Assembly: GCA_005784505.1 (NCBI GenBank)
Contig: VCAZ01000152.1
Span: 496,001 to 560,000 of the forward strand
Direction of reading: 5' to 3'
Length of the DNA stretch: 64,000 bases
From: Bagarius yarrelli
Lineage: Eukaryota > Chordata > Actinopteri > Siluriformes > Sisoridae
Shown here: positions 11,060 to 20,960 of the stretch, piece by piece
Numbering within the stretch: the first letter of the stretch is position 1
Layout of the letters: each line of letters begins with the position of its first letter
Program-made: the position numbers and the translations under genes
Notes under the pieces: generated by a model
The model's input: only the letters and a program-made list of their open reading frames with translations
Told to the model about the DNA's origin: nothing
Database searches by the model: none

Positions 11060-12085
11060 ATGCTAGCTAGCTATGCTAGTCTTCTTATACATCTCGATTC
11101 AGTGGAGTCTGTTAAAGAACAAACCACCACAGAGATAAACCCAGCAGTTAACCGTCTGCTTTGCCTGCGGCAAGGCAATTCCTCCATAGAGGATTATGTT
11201 GAGGAGTTTTGTGGACTTTGTGACCTTACAGGATTTAATGATGTTGCTTTAAAAGACTTTATTCGCTTAGGACCTTCACACCAGCCAGTCTCCACGATGG
11301 CTGCAGCGCCCCAGCCAGTCTCTACGATGGCCCTGGCGCCCCAGCCAGGCTCCACGAGACTGGTATCCAGTGTGGCAGAGCATCAAATGTGGACGACCAG
11401 GACTATGAGACTCTCAATGGTCCCAGCTAAGGCCCTCAAAGAGGATTTGCTTATATGCACAGCACTGCCCGTAATGGGGTTATCCGTCCTCTGTGTCTGG
11501 GCCACATACTGCTCAGCCGGCGCTCCCAAGCCTGCCCAAGCACCAGATCCGGAGCCAGCACCAGACCGAGAGCTTGATGCCCAGCCAGAGGAGGCTTACA
11601 TCGAGCCTGCCCCGCCAGAGACTGCTATTCTGTCTGTTACGTCCAAGGAGGATATTGTTATGTCTGCCGGGCCAAAAACTATTATTGTCATGCCTACTAT
11701 GCCAAAGACTGTTATTGTCATGCCTGCTACGTTGGCCCTGCCGTGGTTCCCTAATCTGCTTATCTGCCTTGGTCCACTGAGCCGTCGGTCCCGCCTTGGT
11801 CCACTGATCACAAGTCTGCCACGCCTGCTCACGCCATGCCCATACCCACAACTCAAACACCCCCTGAATATTTTTCGGAGGAGTAAGAGTAGGGACTCTT
11901 GTGTCATTGGAGAGTTTGGTCCTCTTTCTTTACAGGTGTTCCTTGTTTGGTCTTGTGCTTCTATACCCACTTGTATCCTCCTGTCTTGGTGGGTTGTTGT
12001 TCTTGCTTATGCTAATGTAGTTAAGTTTGTTGTTTTGCCTAGTATTTGTATAGTGTTTGATTTATTGGTTTTTACTTATAAATAA
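11060..12085 (+). CDS. Gag-like ORF of a non-autonomous LTR element (341 codons)
   Basis: This is the longest open frame in the window. Residues about 20-75 (QTTTEINPAVNRLLCLRQGN...IEDYVEEFCGL) resemble the capsid-like region of Gypsy-type Gag proteins, which builds the element's particle. Residues 76-105 hold three near-repeats of an APQPVSTM unit. Residues 150-245 are Pro/Glu-rich with repeated KTVIVMP-type units. There is no zinc knuckle, protease or RT. The frame runs past 11902 into the 3' LTR, so its last ~60 residues are probably not native; the listed ATG is also unlikely to be the true start, because the end of a 5' LTR lies at 11078-11117. Expression is unproven. Confidence 0.55.
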   Translation: MLASYASLLIHLDSVESVKEQTTTEINPAVNRLLCLRQGNSSIEDYVEEFCGLCDLTGFNDVALKDFIRLGPSHQPVSTMAAAPQPVSTMALAPQPGSTRLVSSVAEHQMWTTRTMRLSMVPAKALKEDLLICTALPVMGLSVLCVWATYCSAGAPKPAQAPDPEPAPDRELDAQPEEAYIEPAPPETAILSVTSKEDIVMSAGPKTIIVMPTMPKTVIVMPATLALPWFPNLLICLGPLSRRSRLGPLITSLPRLLTPCPYPQLKHPLNIFRRSKSRDSCVIGEFGPLSLQVFLVWSCASIPTCILLSWWVVVLAYANVVKFVVLPSICIVFDLLVFTYK

Positions 12086-12132
12086 ATTGCACGTGGGTTC
12101 TTATACGTCTCACCTCAGTGGATTCTGTTACA
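11078..12132 (+). mobile_element. Gag-only LTR element with LTR remnants
   Basis: The words CTTATACATCTCGATTCAG / TGGAGTCTGTTAAAG at about 11083-11116 recur in slightly diverged form at 12100-12133, next to the end of a good LTR candidate (11902-12132). I read this as a short element whose 5' LTR is reduced to its last ~40 bp and whose 3' LTR is complete. Between them lies only gag-like sequence, as in non-autonomous LTR elements that use other elements' enzymes. A primer-binding site is not visible. Confidence 0.55.
11902..12132 (+). repeat. 3' LTR of the gag-only element
   Basis: The LTR begins TGTCATTGG after a purine-rich tract (GGAGGAGTAAGAGTAGGGA, 11877-11895) that would serve as polypurine tract. 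It contains an AATAAA-like signal (ATAAATAAAT, 12078-12087) and ends TTCTGTTACA. Its length is about 231 bp. The end matches the 5' remnant at 11083-11116. Confidence 0.55.
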
Positions 12133-12254
12133 GATGGTAAAGATGTGAATAATTACATAATTTACTTGTAAGATTTCCAGTAAATTTTCATTATTTTTAC
12201 ATGAAGCTCATGATTGCATTTTTGTTCAGAATATGTTTTCACATAGTGTATTAA

Positions 12255-12335
12255 TAGGGGTGGTGTAGCACAGTGGTTAAGGTGCTTAAGCACCACCAAG
12301 CTACCACCGCTGGGTCCCTGAGCAACCACAGTTCT
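12255..12335 (+). repeat. tRNA-derived SINE fragment
   Basis: The sequence GTGTAGCACAGTGGTTAAGGTGCTTAAGCACC resembles the A-box head of tRNA-derived fish SINEs. It is followed by TGGGTCCCTGAGCAACC, which resembles the SINE body at 45826-46016. The B box and tail are missing. Confidence 0.6.
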
Positions 12336-13490
12336 TCATAATGTGACAATTGATTGGCCGTGTAGATATTTTTAATACTGTGAATATTATTAAAAGGAAT
12401 TAAACTAGGTGGTATTACAATGGTATAACAATGATTAACTTGTCAGCATAAGAGAAAAGAAAGCTTATTCAGCACAATTATTTACAATAAGCCGTTTATA
12501 TAATCGGTGCTGTGCTCTGACAGCGGATGTGCTCTAAAGCGGATTTGAGCCGGGCCTGATAATCCCAGATTAAAGTTCTATTTCTCAGCTTGTACTTGAA
12601 TAAACACAGTTATGTTAAAATGTCTATAGTGTAGAGTTTTTACTTAAACACATTTGGGTAAAAGCAAAATGTGCCTGGGCCAGCTTTAGAACCTGTCTGT
12701 CATTTCAGACCTTCCAAATCGATTAACTATCAAACTACCATAATTGTTAAAGGTATTTTTTTTTGCTTTTTAAAATGAAAATAAAAAATAACATCAATTC
12801 AATATGCTAATTTGCACATGCATGAGAATGCATGAGGTGCAAATCAGGTGCAAATCAGTCTAGATGTCTGAGAGCCAAATACAGTGTGTGCTTTAATCTG
12901 CCTCTTTCTCACCTTCCTGACCTCTCTCTTTTTGCAAAAGTTCCATATAAGATTTAAAATATTTCCTATTGACATAAATCCTCTTTATAAATGATGACTT
13001 TTTTCTCTTAATCTGTATTATTTTAACATAATATATGTTTTATATTTTCAAGTTTACATAATTAGAAGATTTCAAAAGACTTTGATTTAATTTTTAATGG
13101 TTGATGCATAAATTGTTGTATATGCATATAATATTTATGAATTGTGGACAGTTAAGAAAGCAATATTAATTAATAAAATCATATTATTGAGTGAATGTTG
13201 TGGATTTCTTTAGTCTATTAGAAATAAACACAAGATCCTATAGTGTAACAAACAACATCACTTGTATTTAGCTCTAAGCATGAATGGTTTTATATTAAAT
13301 TGTAACAAAACAGGTCATAAATTATGCAGTAATTATTGGATGCACACTTCTAGGGGAATGTGGGGTTATGTTCCAGTTACTTTGCTAACTGCACAACCAG
13401 TACAAATCTATAAAAGCACAAACATACAACAATAGGTATCAGAATGACAAGTGTACTTAAATAAAAATTATGTGTCTAGTTAGAATTGTG
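12336..13490. other. AT-rich sequence without a recognised gene
   Basis: Both strands carry stops throughout. I see no splice-flanked coding segment, RNA gene or repeat that recurs in the window. Confidence 0.5.
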
Positions 13491-13494
13491 ATGA

Positions 13495-13690
13495 GATTTT
13501 GGGGCACGAGATATTGCGAGATCCAATGCATCTTGCGAGATCCGGCTGGTCTCGTGAGAATGCAACGATAGAAGAGTTAAATCGTTTTTGTAGCAATTTT
13601 TTTGGTTTCCCGGTGGAAATAAGGAATGGCGAAAGAATGATAGACAAGAAAAAGACAATATGCAAACATTGTAAAAAAAATTAATGCAGT
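13495..13690 (+). pseudogene. BED zinc-finger fragment (hAT transposase or ZBED-like)
   Basis: The frame from 13499 to 13684 ends FFGFPVEIRNGERMIDKKKT-I-CKHCKKN. An FGFP start, a K-K-T stretch and a C-x2-C pair match the first half of BED fingers, the DNA-binding domain of hAT transposases and host ZBED genes. The second half (His pair) is absent, because a stop follows directly. No catalytic hAT domain is seen nearby. The upstream words GCGAGATCC / GCGAGATCCGGC repeat within 30 bp and may be part of the terminal region. Confidence 0.5.
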
Positions 13691-14380
13691 ACATCTCTGC
13701 TAACAGGATCTGCATCGCTATTGTAACAGACAGTGCACGTAATATGGATGCGACTGTGCGCAAGTAAACACACAGTAAAGCTGGACGTGTTGCGCATATC
13801 GCTTATTTGCTCAGCCTGGTGAGATGCGTAGCTGTGTATTGTGGTCCAAGCAAAAGCTGCTACAACTGCCCCCACACAAATTAATAAAGGATGTGGCGAA
13901 ATTACCGCATATAATTTATTCAAATAGAAGTTTAATTTCATAAAGTACAAGTTGATTTAAAATGCATTTTGTGCATTTTTTTTCTTGTGTTTTTTATGTT
14001 AAATAAAAGTTGATCTGTATTTTATCATTGAGGATTTCTTTTGAAAAGTCTAACTGTTTCATCCCTATGTGTGATGTTTTGTGGAAAAAAATCAGAGGAC
14101 GGAGGCGTTTTAACGGCTTGTCACACAATTTTCATTGCCTCCTGGAATGGCCTTATGCAAAATCACAAACAAAAATCAGCCGCTTCATTTGCCTCACTTG
14201 TGACTTGTTTGTTCTCCTGCCTTCTTTCGCTCACTTTCTAAAGAAATAGAGTTCATGATTAGTCTCAATTTAATCACAATCATTAACCCTCTCTCATTCC
14301 CAAACTCTCCCTTTTATTTACAAACCATGCCACCTTTCACATACCTCTTCCCACATACACCCACCGATAGACGGCCGCTA
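13691..14380. other. No confident feature; possible hAT non-coding remainder
   Basis: Short frames occur on both strands, but none is recognised. A diverged hAT body cannot be excluded because of the adjacent BED fragment. Confidence 0.3.
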
Positions 14381-14384
14381 GACC

Positions 14385-14505
14385 TGGCCCACGTGCCGCC
14401 TTGCTCAGTGCCCAGCAGTGGCAAATTAGTGGTGCTGGGAATCGAATCCTAATCTTCTAATTAGCAGTCCAACACCTTAACCACTGTGCTACCACTCCTT
14501 GCTCA
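14385..14505 (-). repeat. tRNA-derived SINE fragment, minus strand
   Basis: On the minus strand the segment reads as a SINE head with A-box-like AGTGGTTAAGGTGTTGGACT and B-box-like GATTCGATTCCCAGC, then CACTGCTGGGCACTGAGCAAG. The order head, B box, CTGAGCAAG is that of the SINEs at 45826 and 61525. Confidence 0.7.
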
Positions 14506-15239
14506 AATTATTAACGAGTCTAATAATAATAATAAATAATTTACATGTTTCATTACAACCCTAACTTTTAAAAGTATGTTCAGATGTTCTACTAAAACTA
14601 AGAACCTAATAATTCTATTTAGTTGTTTATTCGTTATAGGCTTTCAATAAATTGGGACTGATGGAATCCAGTTTATACTGTAAAGTTTTGCTGTGAATTT
14701 ACCGTAACATACCAGCAGCTAAGTTGGGAGTCACATGCAAAATTTCTCCAGAACTACTACTGTAAACCATATTAACAGCCGAGTAATGTAATTATCAAAT
14801 ACAATAGCATATTGTACACTTTACAGTATTAAATAGTGATTTTACAGCATTATTATTTCTACAGGAAATAAATAAGTAATTACTGCTTTTCATTATGTCC
14901 TGATAAATTTAAATTTTTTACATAATTAAAAATATTTAACTTAACAGAAGTCATTATAATAAGTGGAATACAACATTCTCTATGTTATAATACATTTATT
15001 CTTTTAAAGCAAATACAAGTGAATTCCCCTATTTGAACACATGTCCAGCACTTGTTTTTTCTTGGCTTTTGAACGAAAACTCTATCCATTAGAAAATCTT
15101 TTGCAATTATTAATTTTTATTATTTTATCATATGGCATAGTTTCATTTTTTTATGATTATTAATTTAATATATTTCTTACATTCACATTGCAATTTTTCC
15201 TACAATTGTAATAAACAATATGTTTTTCTTAAAAACATA
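14506..15239. other. AT-rich sequence without a recognised gene
   Basis: No reading frame of note, and no repeat shared with other parts of the window. Confidence 0.5.
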
Positions 15240-15990
15240 GAAACTAATGACGGGCGTTGCACCATAATCTTATCACTCCCCAACTGCTAGTAAGGAGTAC
15301 TACACTGCAGATTTTTTTCCTTGAAGAGAAGCTCAAGCCTTTGAGGAGGTGAAAGCCATGAGCTTAGAGGGTAGTAGTCAGTCATCACTATGCTCCTATA
15401 CAAAGAAGGCCGCCTCTAAAGTGAATATAGACCTGCTGATAGACCTAGACAAGGGGGGAAAACCTGAGAGGCATCTGTGGTAATACACATAGTGGAGAGA
15501 GATAAGACCTACCTCCCGACTGCCCTAGTGGCCTCTTCAGACCTCTTTAGACTTCTTCGGCAAGGCAGTAAAATCTGTATTGGAGACATTTCAGGAGCAG
15601 AATAACAGTCAGTGTAACTTCAAGTATGCTTTCAGGTACATGGGGATGCTGAAGGGGGCACCCAGAAAAGTCAAGCTCCTTGTATCGCCTAGTGCAAAAG
15701 TGCAGTGTCGCTACCCGCACCTTACTAAGAATAAAGATACCAAGGCAGCGACATCAACTGGGGCACTTAGTGAGTCTGAGGACCGTCCCGCTCCTTAAAA
15801 AGGCCCCTGCGCCTTTGATAAAACACCTTTCTGTGGGCAAAATCATAAAGCAATACATGTTACCCGAGGCCTCCCCAGTGTCCTTGGGGAGATGTCTTAC
15901 CACCGCTGCCACCAAGGTGCTTTAAAACTGGCAAAACATTTACCTAAAGACCTTTTAGCAACGAAAAATGGAAGTCAAAGGACTTACCCT
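15240..15990 (+). other. Unidentified higher-GC segment with broken reading frames
   Basis: This segment differs from its AT-rich surroundings in base composition. Overlapping plus-strand frames at 15358-15480, 15580-15798 and 15680-15925 look protein-like (SVLETFQEQNNSQCNFKYAF; KHLSVGKIIKQYMLPEASPV) but stops break each one. There is no splice-site pattern that would join them. It could be a processed pseudogene or a piece of an unrecognised transposon. I do not recognise a domain. Confidence 0.3.
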
Positions 15991-18040
15991 TTGAAAAGAG
16001 TTTACTGCAGATATTTTTTGTAAAATAATGACATCCTAACAAGTAAGAATGTACATTCTCTTTATTGAGTAATTTAATGTATATAATTTGTTGTTCTGCA
16101 GGTCTTTGTACTACAGGGCAAACATGTTTCTTTGAGTTTGACTTTTATTTCTTTGTCTTGTATTCCATATATTTGAATTTTGTTTTAACCCATAGATGAA
16201 ATGTTTTACGGTTTTTAAAAAATATTTAAAAATGGTGTCTGGGGAAAGAAGGAGGCTGTTTCTAACATACTGTTAACTTTCAAGTTATTATGGCTTTTAT
16301 ATCAAAAGGTTATGAGGTGGTTTTATTTATTATTATTATTTTTTTAAAATTTATTTATTTATTTATTTTCACAATATAACCATACAAATTTATTGCACAT
16401 TCTGTCAGCATCTAGAAAGAGAATGGGCTGCATGTTTGTCTTGGGTTACCTTCGCTTAAAATTGGGTCGGGTGCAGGAACCAGTTGCAGGCAGATTGTGA
16501 ATTCTTATTTTTCTAATTTGCTTTATTATTCATGTTCAGTTATCCAAACCTGTTATTAATATATCTAAAAGACATACTAGGTATTTTCATATCCAACTCT
16601 TAGTGTCCTTTGGTGTTAAAACAAATTTAACCTGTGTATGTTTTCCTTCGTTCATCCTTCGTTGCTATATTAATATATTAATAATATAAGCCAACTTTTC
16701 TATGGTTGTGATCACAAATATTCTTTCGTGCTGCATACTCTGATTTTACTTTAATGTACTCTCTGTGGAATAGACAGCTTAAAGAGATCATGATATTCTA
16801 TAGGAATCTGCTCTCGGTTGAGCTGGGTAGAGCTTTTGAACTGGGTGGTGAGGCATGGCTTAACATGTTTTAGCAAGCTTTTTAACAAGCTTTAACGGGG
16901 CAAGCTTCACTGAAGTGATTGACACCTCCAGATAAAAACAAAGGCGAGATAGTAAATGGCGCTGGCGCACCTGAGCCAAGAGCTCCACTGACTGCTGGGC
17001 TGGAATCTCAAACAGCTGATGTATAACAGAGACCAAAACATAACTGAGATCAAAACCATGAACTTGAGAGTAACACATAAAATGCTTGGTAAGTTGCTAC
17101 TTCAAATAGGCATATATATTGTCTGAAATTATATATAAATATAGGTATATAAAACTAGTCAGAAATTATATATAAATGTAAAGCTCACTCACTGAAGGAT
17201 TTGATATAATTTCCTGCTTCCCTATCCCCAGGAGTTGTTTTGTCTTTTGATATTTTGAAAGCATAAGGGGTTAATTATCTCAAAGAAGACCGTGGTGGAC
17301 CAAAACAGTAACAGCTTGTATCGGGGCATGTTACATATTGTATGTCAATATCTAGATTTCTTATTGTAGCTCCCGTTCTCTTACATCAGTACATAACTGT
17401 CTTTAAGTCAGGGGTCTTATCTAGTTGACTAGGATACACTTTATGATGTTTTATTTTATGTTTTTTTAATTTTCTGCAACCCAAATAACGCAACACCAAT
17501 TCAATCTAGTGTAATATACGTTAGTAAGAACTTTTTAAATTCGATTTAATCCTTTAATCCTTACATGCATAAGTAGGTCAAACGTGATGCAGTAAAGTGA
17601 TTTTCTAGCAAGTATCTTTTATATATTTTATGTAATTTTTGTACTTTTCTACTTCAAGCTTCCATAGGTGAGTCGATAGATAGATAGATAGATATTTTTA
17701 GAAAATACATATATTTCAAACATGAAATCATTTTTGTGACCAATATAGTTTGTTGTATTCTAACAATTGCTGAATTAAATCATCTTTATGTTAAAATGTG
17801 TATTCCATAATTATGTATCTTAATAATTCTTTACTGTGCCACAGATAATTTTCTGTTGAGTAAATACTTGGAGGTATAAAACCCGAAATGTGAATGTACG
17901 TAAGAGGGAGTGTTTATCTTAAAGCCTAAAAGAATGTCTGTTAAGAAAATACTGCACTTTTTATTAATATACAAATAAAAATGTAGATTCTCAGCTGAGG
18001 GAACTTGTGGTTTTGTATGTAATGTAATGTTGTCACATAT
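15991..18040. other. AT-rich sequence without a recognised gene
   Basis: I see no gene. A short (GATA)n microsatellite lies at 17674-17693. A 72-codon minus-strand frame at 17078-16860 has no recognisable motif. Confidence 0.5.
17674..17693. repeat. (GATA)n microsatellite
   Basis: A short run of five GATA units within CGATAGATAGATA. Confidence 0.9.
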
Positions 18041-18044
18041 TCTT

Positions 18045-18325
18045 TTTTACAGCACAGTGAAATTCTTTCTTTGCATATCCTATCTCAGAAAGTTAGAGTC
18101 AGAGCGCAGGGTTGGCTATGATACAGCGCCTCTGGAGCAGGAAGCGTTATGCTCAAGGACCCAACGGTGGCTGGGTGGTGGTGGTGGTGGAGGGGCTTAA
18201 ACCCAGGTGTTACTGATCTTTAGATAGACTCAGGCTGGCAGGGGTGGGGCTTGAACCCAGGTCTTACTGGTCCTTAGATAAACTACTCAGCACCTTAACC
18301 ATTCGAGCCACCAAAACAGCTTCAA
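18045..18325 (-). repeat. tRNA-derived SINE, minus strand, with duplicated head
   Basis: On the minus strand it begins with an A-box-like TGGTTAAGGTGCTGAGTAGT, then a B box GGTTCAAGCCCCACC. A second, partial copy of the same head follows (B box GGGTTTAAGCCCC). After that come CGTTGGGTCCTTGAGCA and a 3' part ending in GCAAAGAAAGAATTTCACTGTG. The body matches the plus-strand SINE at 61525-61790. The doubled head may come from local duplication or from insertion of one SINE into another. Confidence 0.75.
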
Positions 18326-19600
18326 CCCATTAGTGGTACACTATAAAAGACTGTGGTTCTCAATAAACTTTGCCTGCTGTGTGAATCTTCTCACCCTGCT
18401 TGCTGCCAACATTAATGTAGCTACCAAAACTGTAGGTTAAACAGCATAAACTACAGCATAATGCAAAACAAGATTATCGTAATTCTGCATGTTTGTATTT
18501 ATTCATATTCACTGTGCCATTAATTTATTGTAATACTAAAATTGGTTTTAAAATATTAAAATTAATATTTTTATAGTAAAAAATTTAAGCAAAAATTCAG
18601 TTAAATATATCCATGTACTTATTACTTTTCCTATTTTATGTCAAAGTCAGGGGTGCTTATCAGGTAATCCTTATAGCATAAAATAAAGTATGTACATCTA
18701 GAAATTTTAAAAAGAATCTTTAAATCTCAATTGCACACATCAGCCATGTTATTGCTCAAATGACCGAGGCAGCAGCAATAAAAATAATCGTATATTTATT
18801 TTTGTCTCTTTATTTTTTTTATTAGAGCTTGACCCAGTCAGTCCCCTCTTATTATATTCTTAATCATAGTATTTACTACATTTTACTGCAGCGTACAACA
18901 CTGTTACTCAGAGAATATACTGATGTTTTTTAAACATTGTAATAACTTATCATATTGAGATGTCTTATAAATGCCATTAATAAAGCCATTGCTTCTGACA
19001 TGGCGTGAAATTACAAATAAATAAATACTGTGGTGTACTATAGTATAAAGTCTAGTAAATGGATCAAATGTAGTAAATAAGACTGTGGTAAACCATATTA
19101 TATTATAATATTTACTAAAAGATTTAGTTTGTTATAGTATTCACATTTGGTTATTGTTTGTGCTTTACTATAGAAAGAACTGTAGTGAACTGATTAACAT
19201 ATTTAGTTGCTGTATTGCAACAGGGTTGCTAATGGGAAACAGTGTGTTCTAGTGTAAAATACCAGATTTCTATTTCCATTTGAAAGCAACGTCAGATCGT
19301 TTGTTAAACAATGCAGAAAAGTAATAAAAAAAATAACATTTTATTAACATATTTAGTTTTATTAGTTTTAGGGGTTTTGTGTGCATTGCATCTTTTTTGC
19401 TTTGACAGACAGAATCCTGGATAAGGAATATTTAGTATAAACAGGGTTTTAGCCACATCAGGATGACAAGTTTTTCTTTTCTGTGCTAAAAAGTTTTAAT
19501 AATAGTTCATTTAACAATATAGCAATATACTAATGTTATATGAATAGATGATAATGTAGAACCTCCATTTTTATATAAAACAGCTTTTATTCTTTTGCAG
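18326..19600. other. AT-rich sequence upstream of the galectin exons
   Basis: No exon-like segment is visible. In particular I could not find the short galectin exon expected directly before the one at 19601. Confidence 0.5.
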
Positions 19601-19787
19601 GATTTTTGCAAACTTCCAAAAAATGGCAAAGATTGGTGATGTTGCCTTTCATCTCAACCCCTGTATCAGTAACTTTGTTTACATGAACAGTGTACAAAAT
19701 GGAAAATGGCAGAAAAAGGAATTTGGTCCTATTAAGCCTTTTGTGAAAGAAGCATCTTTTAAACTACTGTTCAAGGATTCTTATTTG
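19601..19787 (+). pseudogene. Galectin CRD central exon (b), displaced
   Basis: The exon has a good acceptor (CTTTTATTCTTTTGCAG, ending 19600) and a GT donor at 19788. It starts in phase 2, giving IFANFQ, the usual F-x-V-N-F start of exon b. Key sugar-site residues can be placed: H and N of the H-x-N-P-R motif are kept (AFHLNPC) but R reads C; N of V-x-N is kept (VYMNS); W of W-x-x-E-x-R is kept but E and R read K and F (WQKKEF). Three of seven canonical contacts are therefore changed, so normal galactose binding is doubtful. The frame is open across all 62 codons, and its ends fit the a exon at 20389 and c exon at 20631. Confidence 0.85.
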
Positions 19788-20182
19788 GTGGGTTAATTAA
19801 ATACTGTAAATGTTTGAATTTTAATTTAAAAAAAACTATTTAAAATGTGTTAACGAATTTACAACTTTTCTACATGTCCATGTGAATGGAAAGCATCTGT
19901 ACACATTCAATCACTGCATACTTTTAGAAAATGTTCAATGGCTTGAAATAGTAGGAGATGTTACAATAGACTGGTTAGGTTTTGACGTAAATAAAACTTT
20001 ATTTATCTTAATTTTATAATTTGTCAGATTTGTTTCAGTGTTACATATTTAGAGGCTATTTCTAATTTATATTTTACTCACTAAAATTGGTCACATATAT
20101 ATATTGTACTTTTAAAGTATGAAAAAAAATACTTTTTGTTTCTTCAAACATCATGCTTTATATTTTATATTTCATTCAACAG

Positions 20183-20258
20183 AAACGGATGGATCCTGTT
20201 TTGTTAACTTATGAAAAAAAAAACTAATGGGAAGATTTTTAATGTGATCAGCAAACCA
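20183..20258 (+). pseudogene. Galectin N-terminal exon (probable)
   Basis: After an acceptor-like CATTCAACAG, an ATG at 20211 opens 16 codons (MKKKTNGKIFNVISKP) ending at a strong donor (GTGAGTG, 20259). Its phase 0 end leads into the a exon at 20389 to give ...ISKP-AIPYVG, which fits a galectin N-terminus. Support comes from phase and context only. Confidence 0.5.
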
Positions 20259-20388
20259 GTGAGTGAAAAAAAATAATAATAAAAAATTGTATGAAAGTAG
20301 ATTTTGTTAAAAATATTAATAAATAACTGAATGAAATATCTTAATTTTAGCATTAAATCTTAAACTTTGTACTTTGTGTTTTCTCAAG

Positions 20389-20487
20389 GCAATTCCCTAT
20401 GTGGGTTAAATCAGTGGAGGACCCAGACAAAGCTCTACTATTTCAAGGGACTCTTCCTGCAGATTCGAAGGAGTATCTTAACCTAAG
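20389..20487 (+). pseudogene. Galectin CRD first exon (a), with stop and frameshift
   Basis: This exon is preceded by TTGTGTTTTCTCAAG and followed by a GT at 20488. In the frame entered from the N-terminal exon it reads AIPYVG and then hits TAA at 20407. The rest of the domain is in another frame: PDKALLFQGTLPADSKEYLNL, the usual end of exon a. Both a nonsense codon and a frameshift therefore separate the halves. Its 3' phase matches the displaced b exon at 19601 (codon AG|G, Arg) but not directly the c exon that follows it. Confidence 0.75.
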
Positions 20488-20630
20488 GTTTTTAAAATGA
20501 GTAAACACTAAATAAAAATATGCTAAAATTACCTGTTTTTATGTTAAAAACATTAAAAAAATTTTTAATGAGGATTATTGTATTTAATTTAAAATGGTCT
20601 TAATAAAACTAATAAGTTTTCTTTCTGCAG

Positions 20631-20743
20631 GTTTTTGTAGATGGCGTAAAACACTGCACGTTCACGCATCGCATTCCTTCAGACAAAGTTTTCACAGTTT
20701 ATGTTGATGGAGATGTTACCCTTTTGTCTGGGGAATTATTTAT
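20631..20743 (+). pseudogene. Galectin CRD third exon (c)
   Basis: The exon lies between TTTCTTTCTGCAG and a GTATGT donor. It encodes VFVDGVKHCTFTHRIPSDKV, then VYVDGDVTLLSGELF, the typical end of a galectin CRD (V-N-G-x-H, F-x-H-R, G-D-V). It is fully open. Its phase-0 start joins the end of the exon at 19601 exactly, which shows that exon b once preceded it directly in the transcript. Confidence 0.85.
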
Positions 20744-20856
20744 GTATGTTAACAATTTTTGTTACCTGATATATTTCGAAAGTATCCTTATTTTAATTTT
20801 TTTATTAATATGTTGACATTGCATTTAAATACGTAATTTTTTACTTTTCTTCTCAG

Positions 20857-20911
20857 AACCTTGAGTTTTCAATTTCCACCTCAAGAGAGTTCAAATCTAG
20901 TCATTTACCCT
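20857..20911 (+). pseudogene. Galectin linker exon
   Basis: A 55-nt segment lies between CTTTTCTTCTCAG and a GTAAGT donor. Its phase fits the c exon (codon AT|A). It encodes about 18 residues rich in Ser, Pro and Gln (LSFQFPPQESSNLVIYP), as expected for the linker between two CRDs of a tandem-repeat galectin. Confidence 0.65.
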
Positions 20912-20960
20912 GTAAGTAAAAAAAGTGTATTCCATTGATAGAAAAGCCCTAACATGTCAG

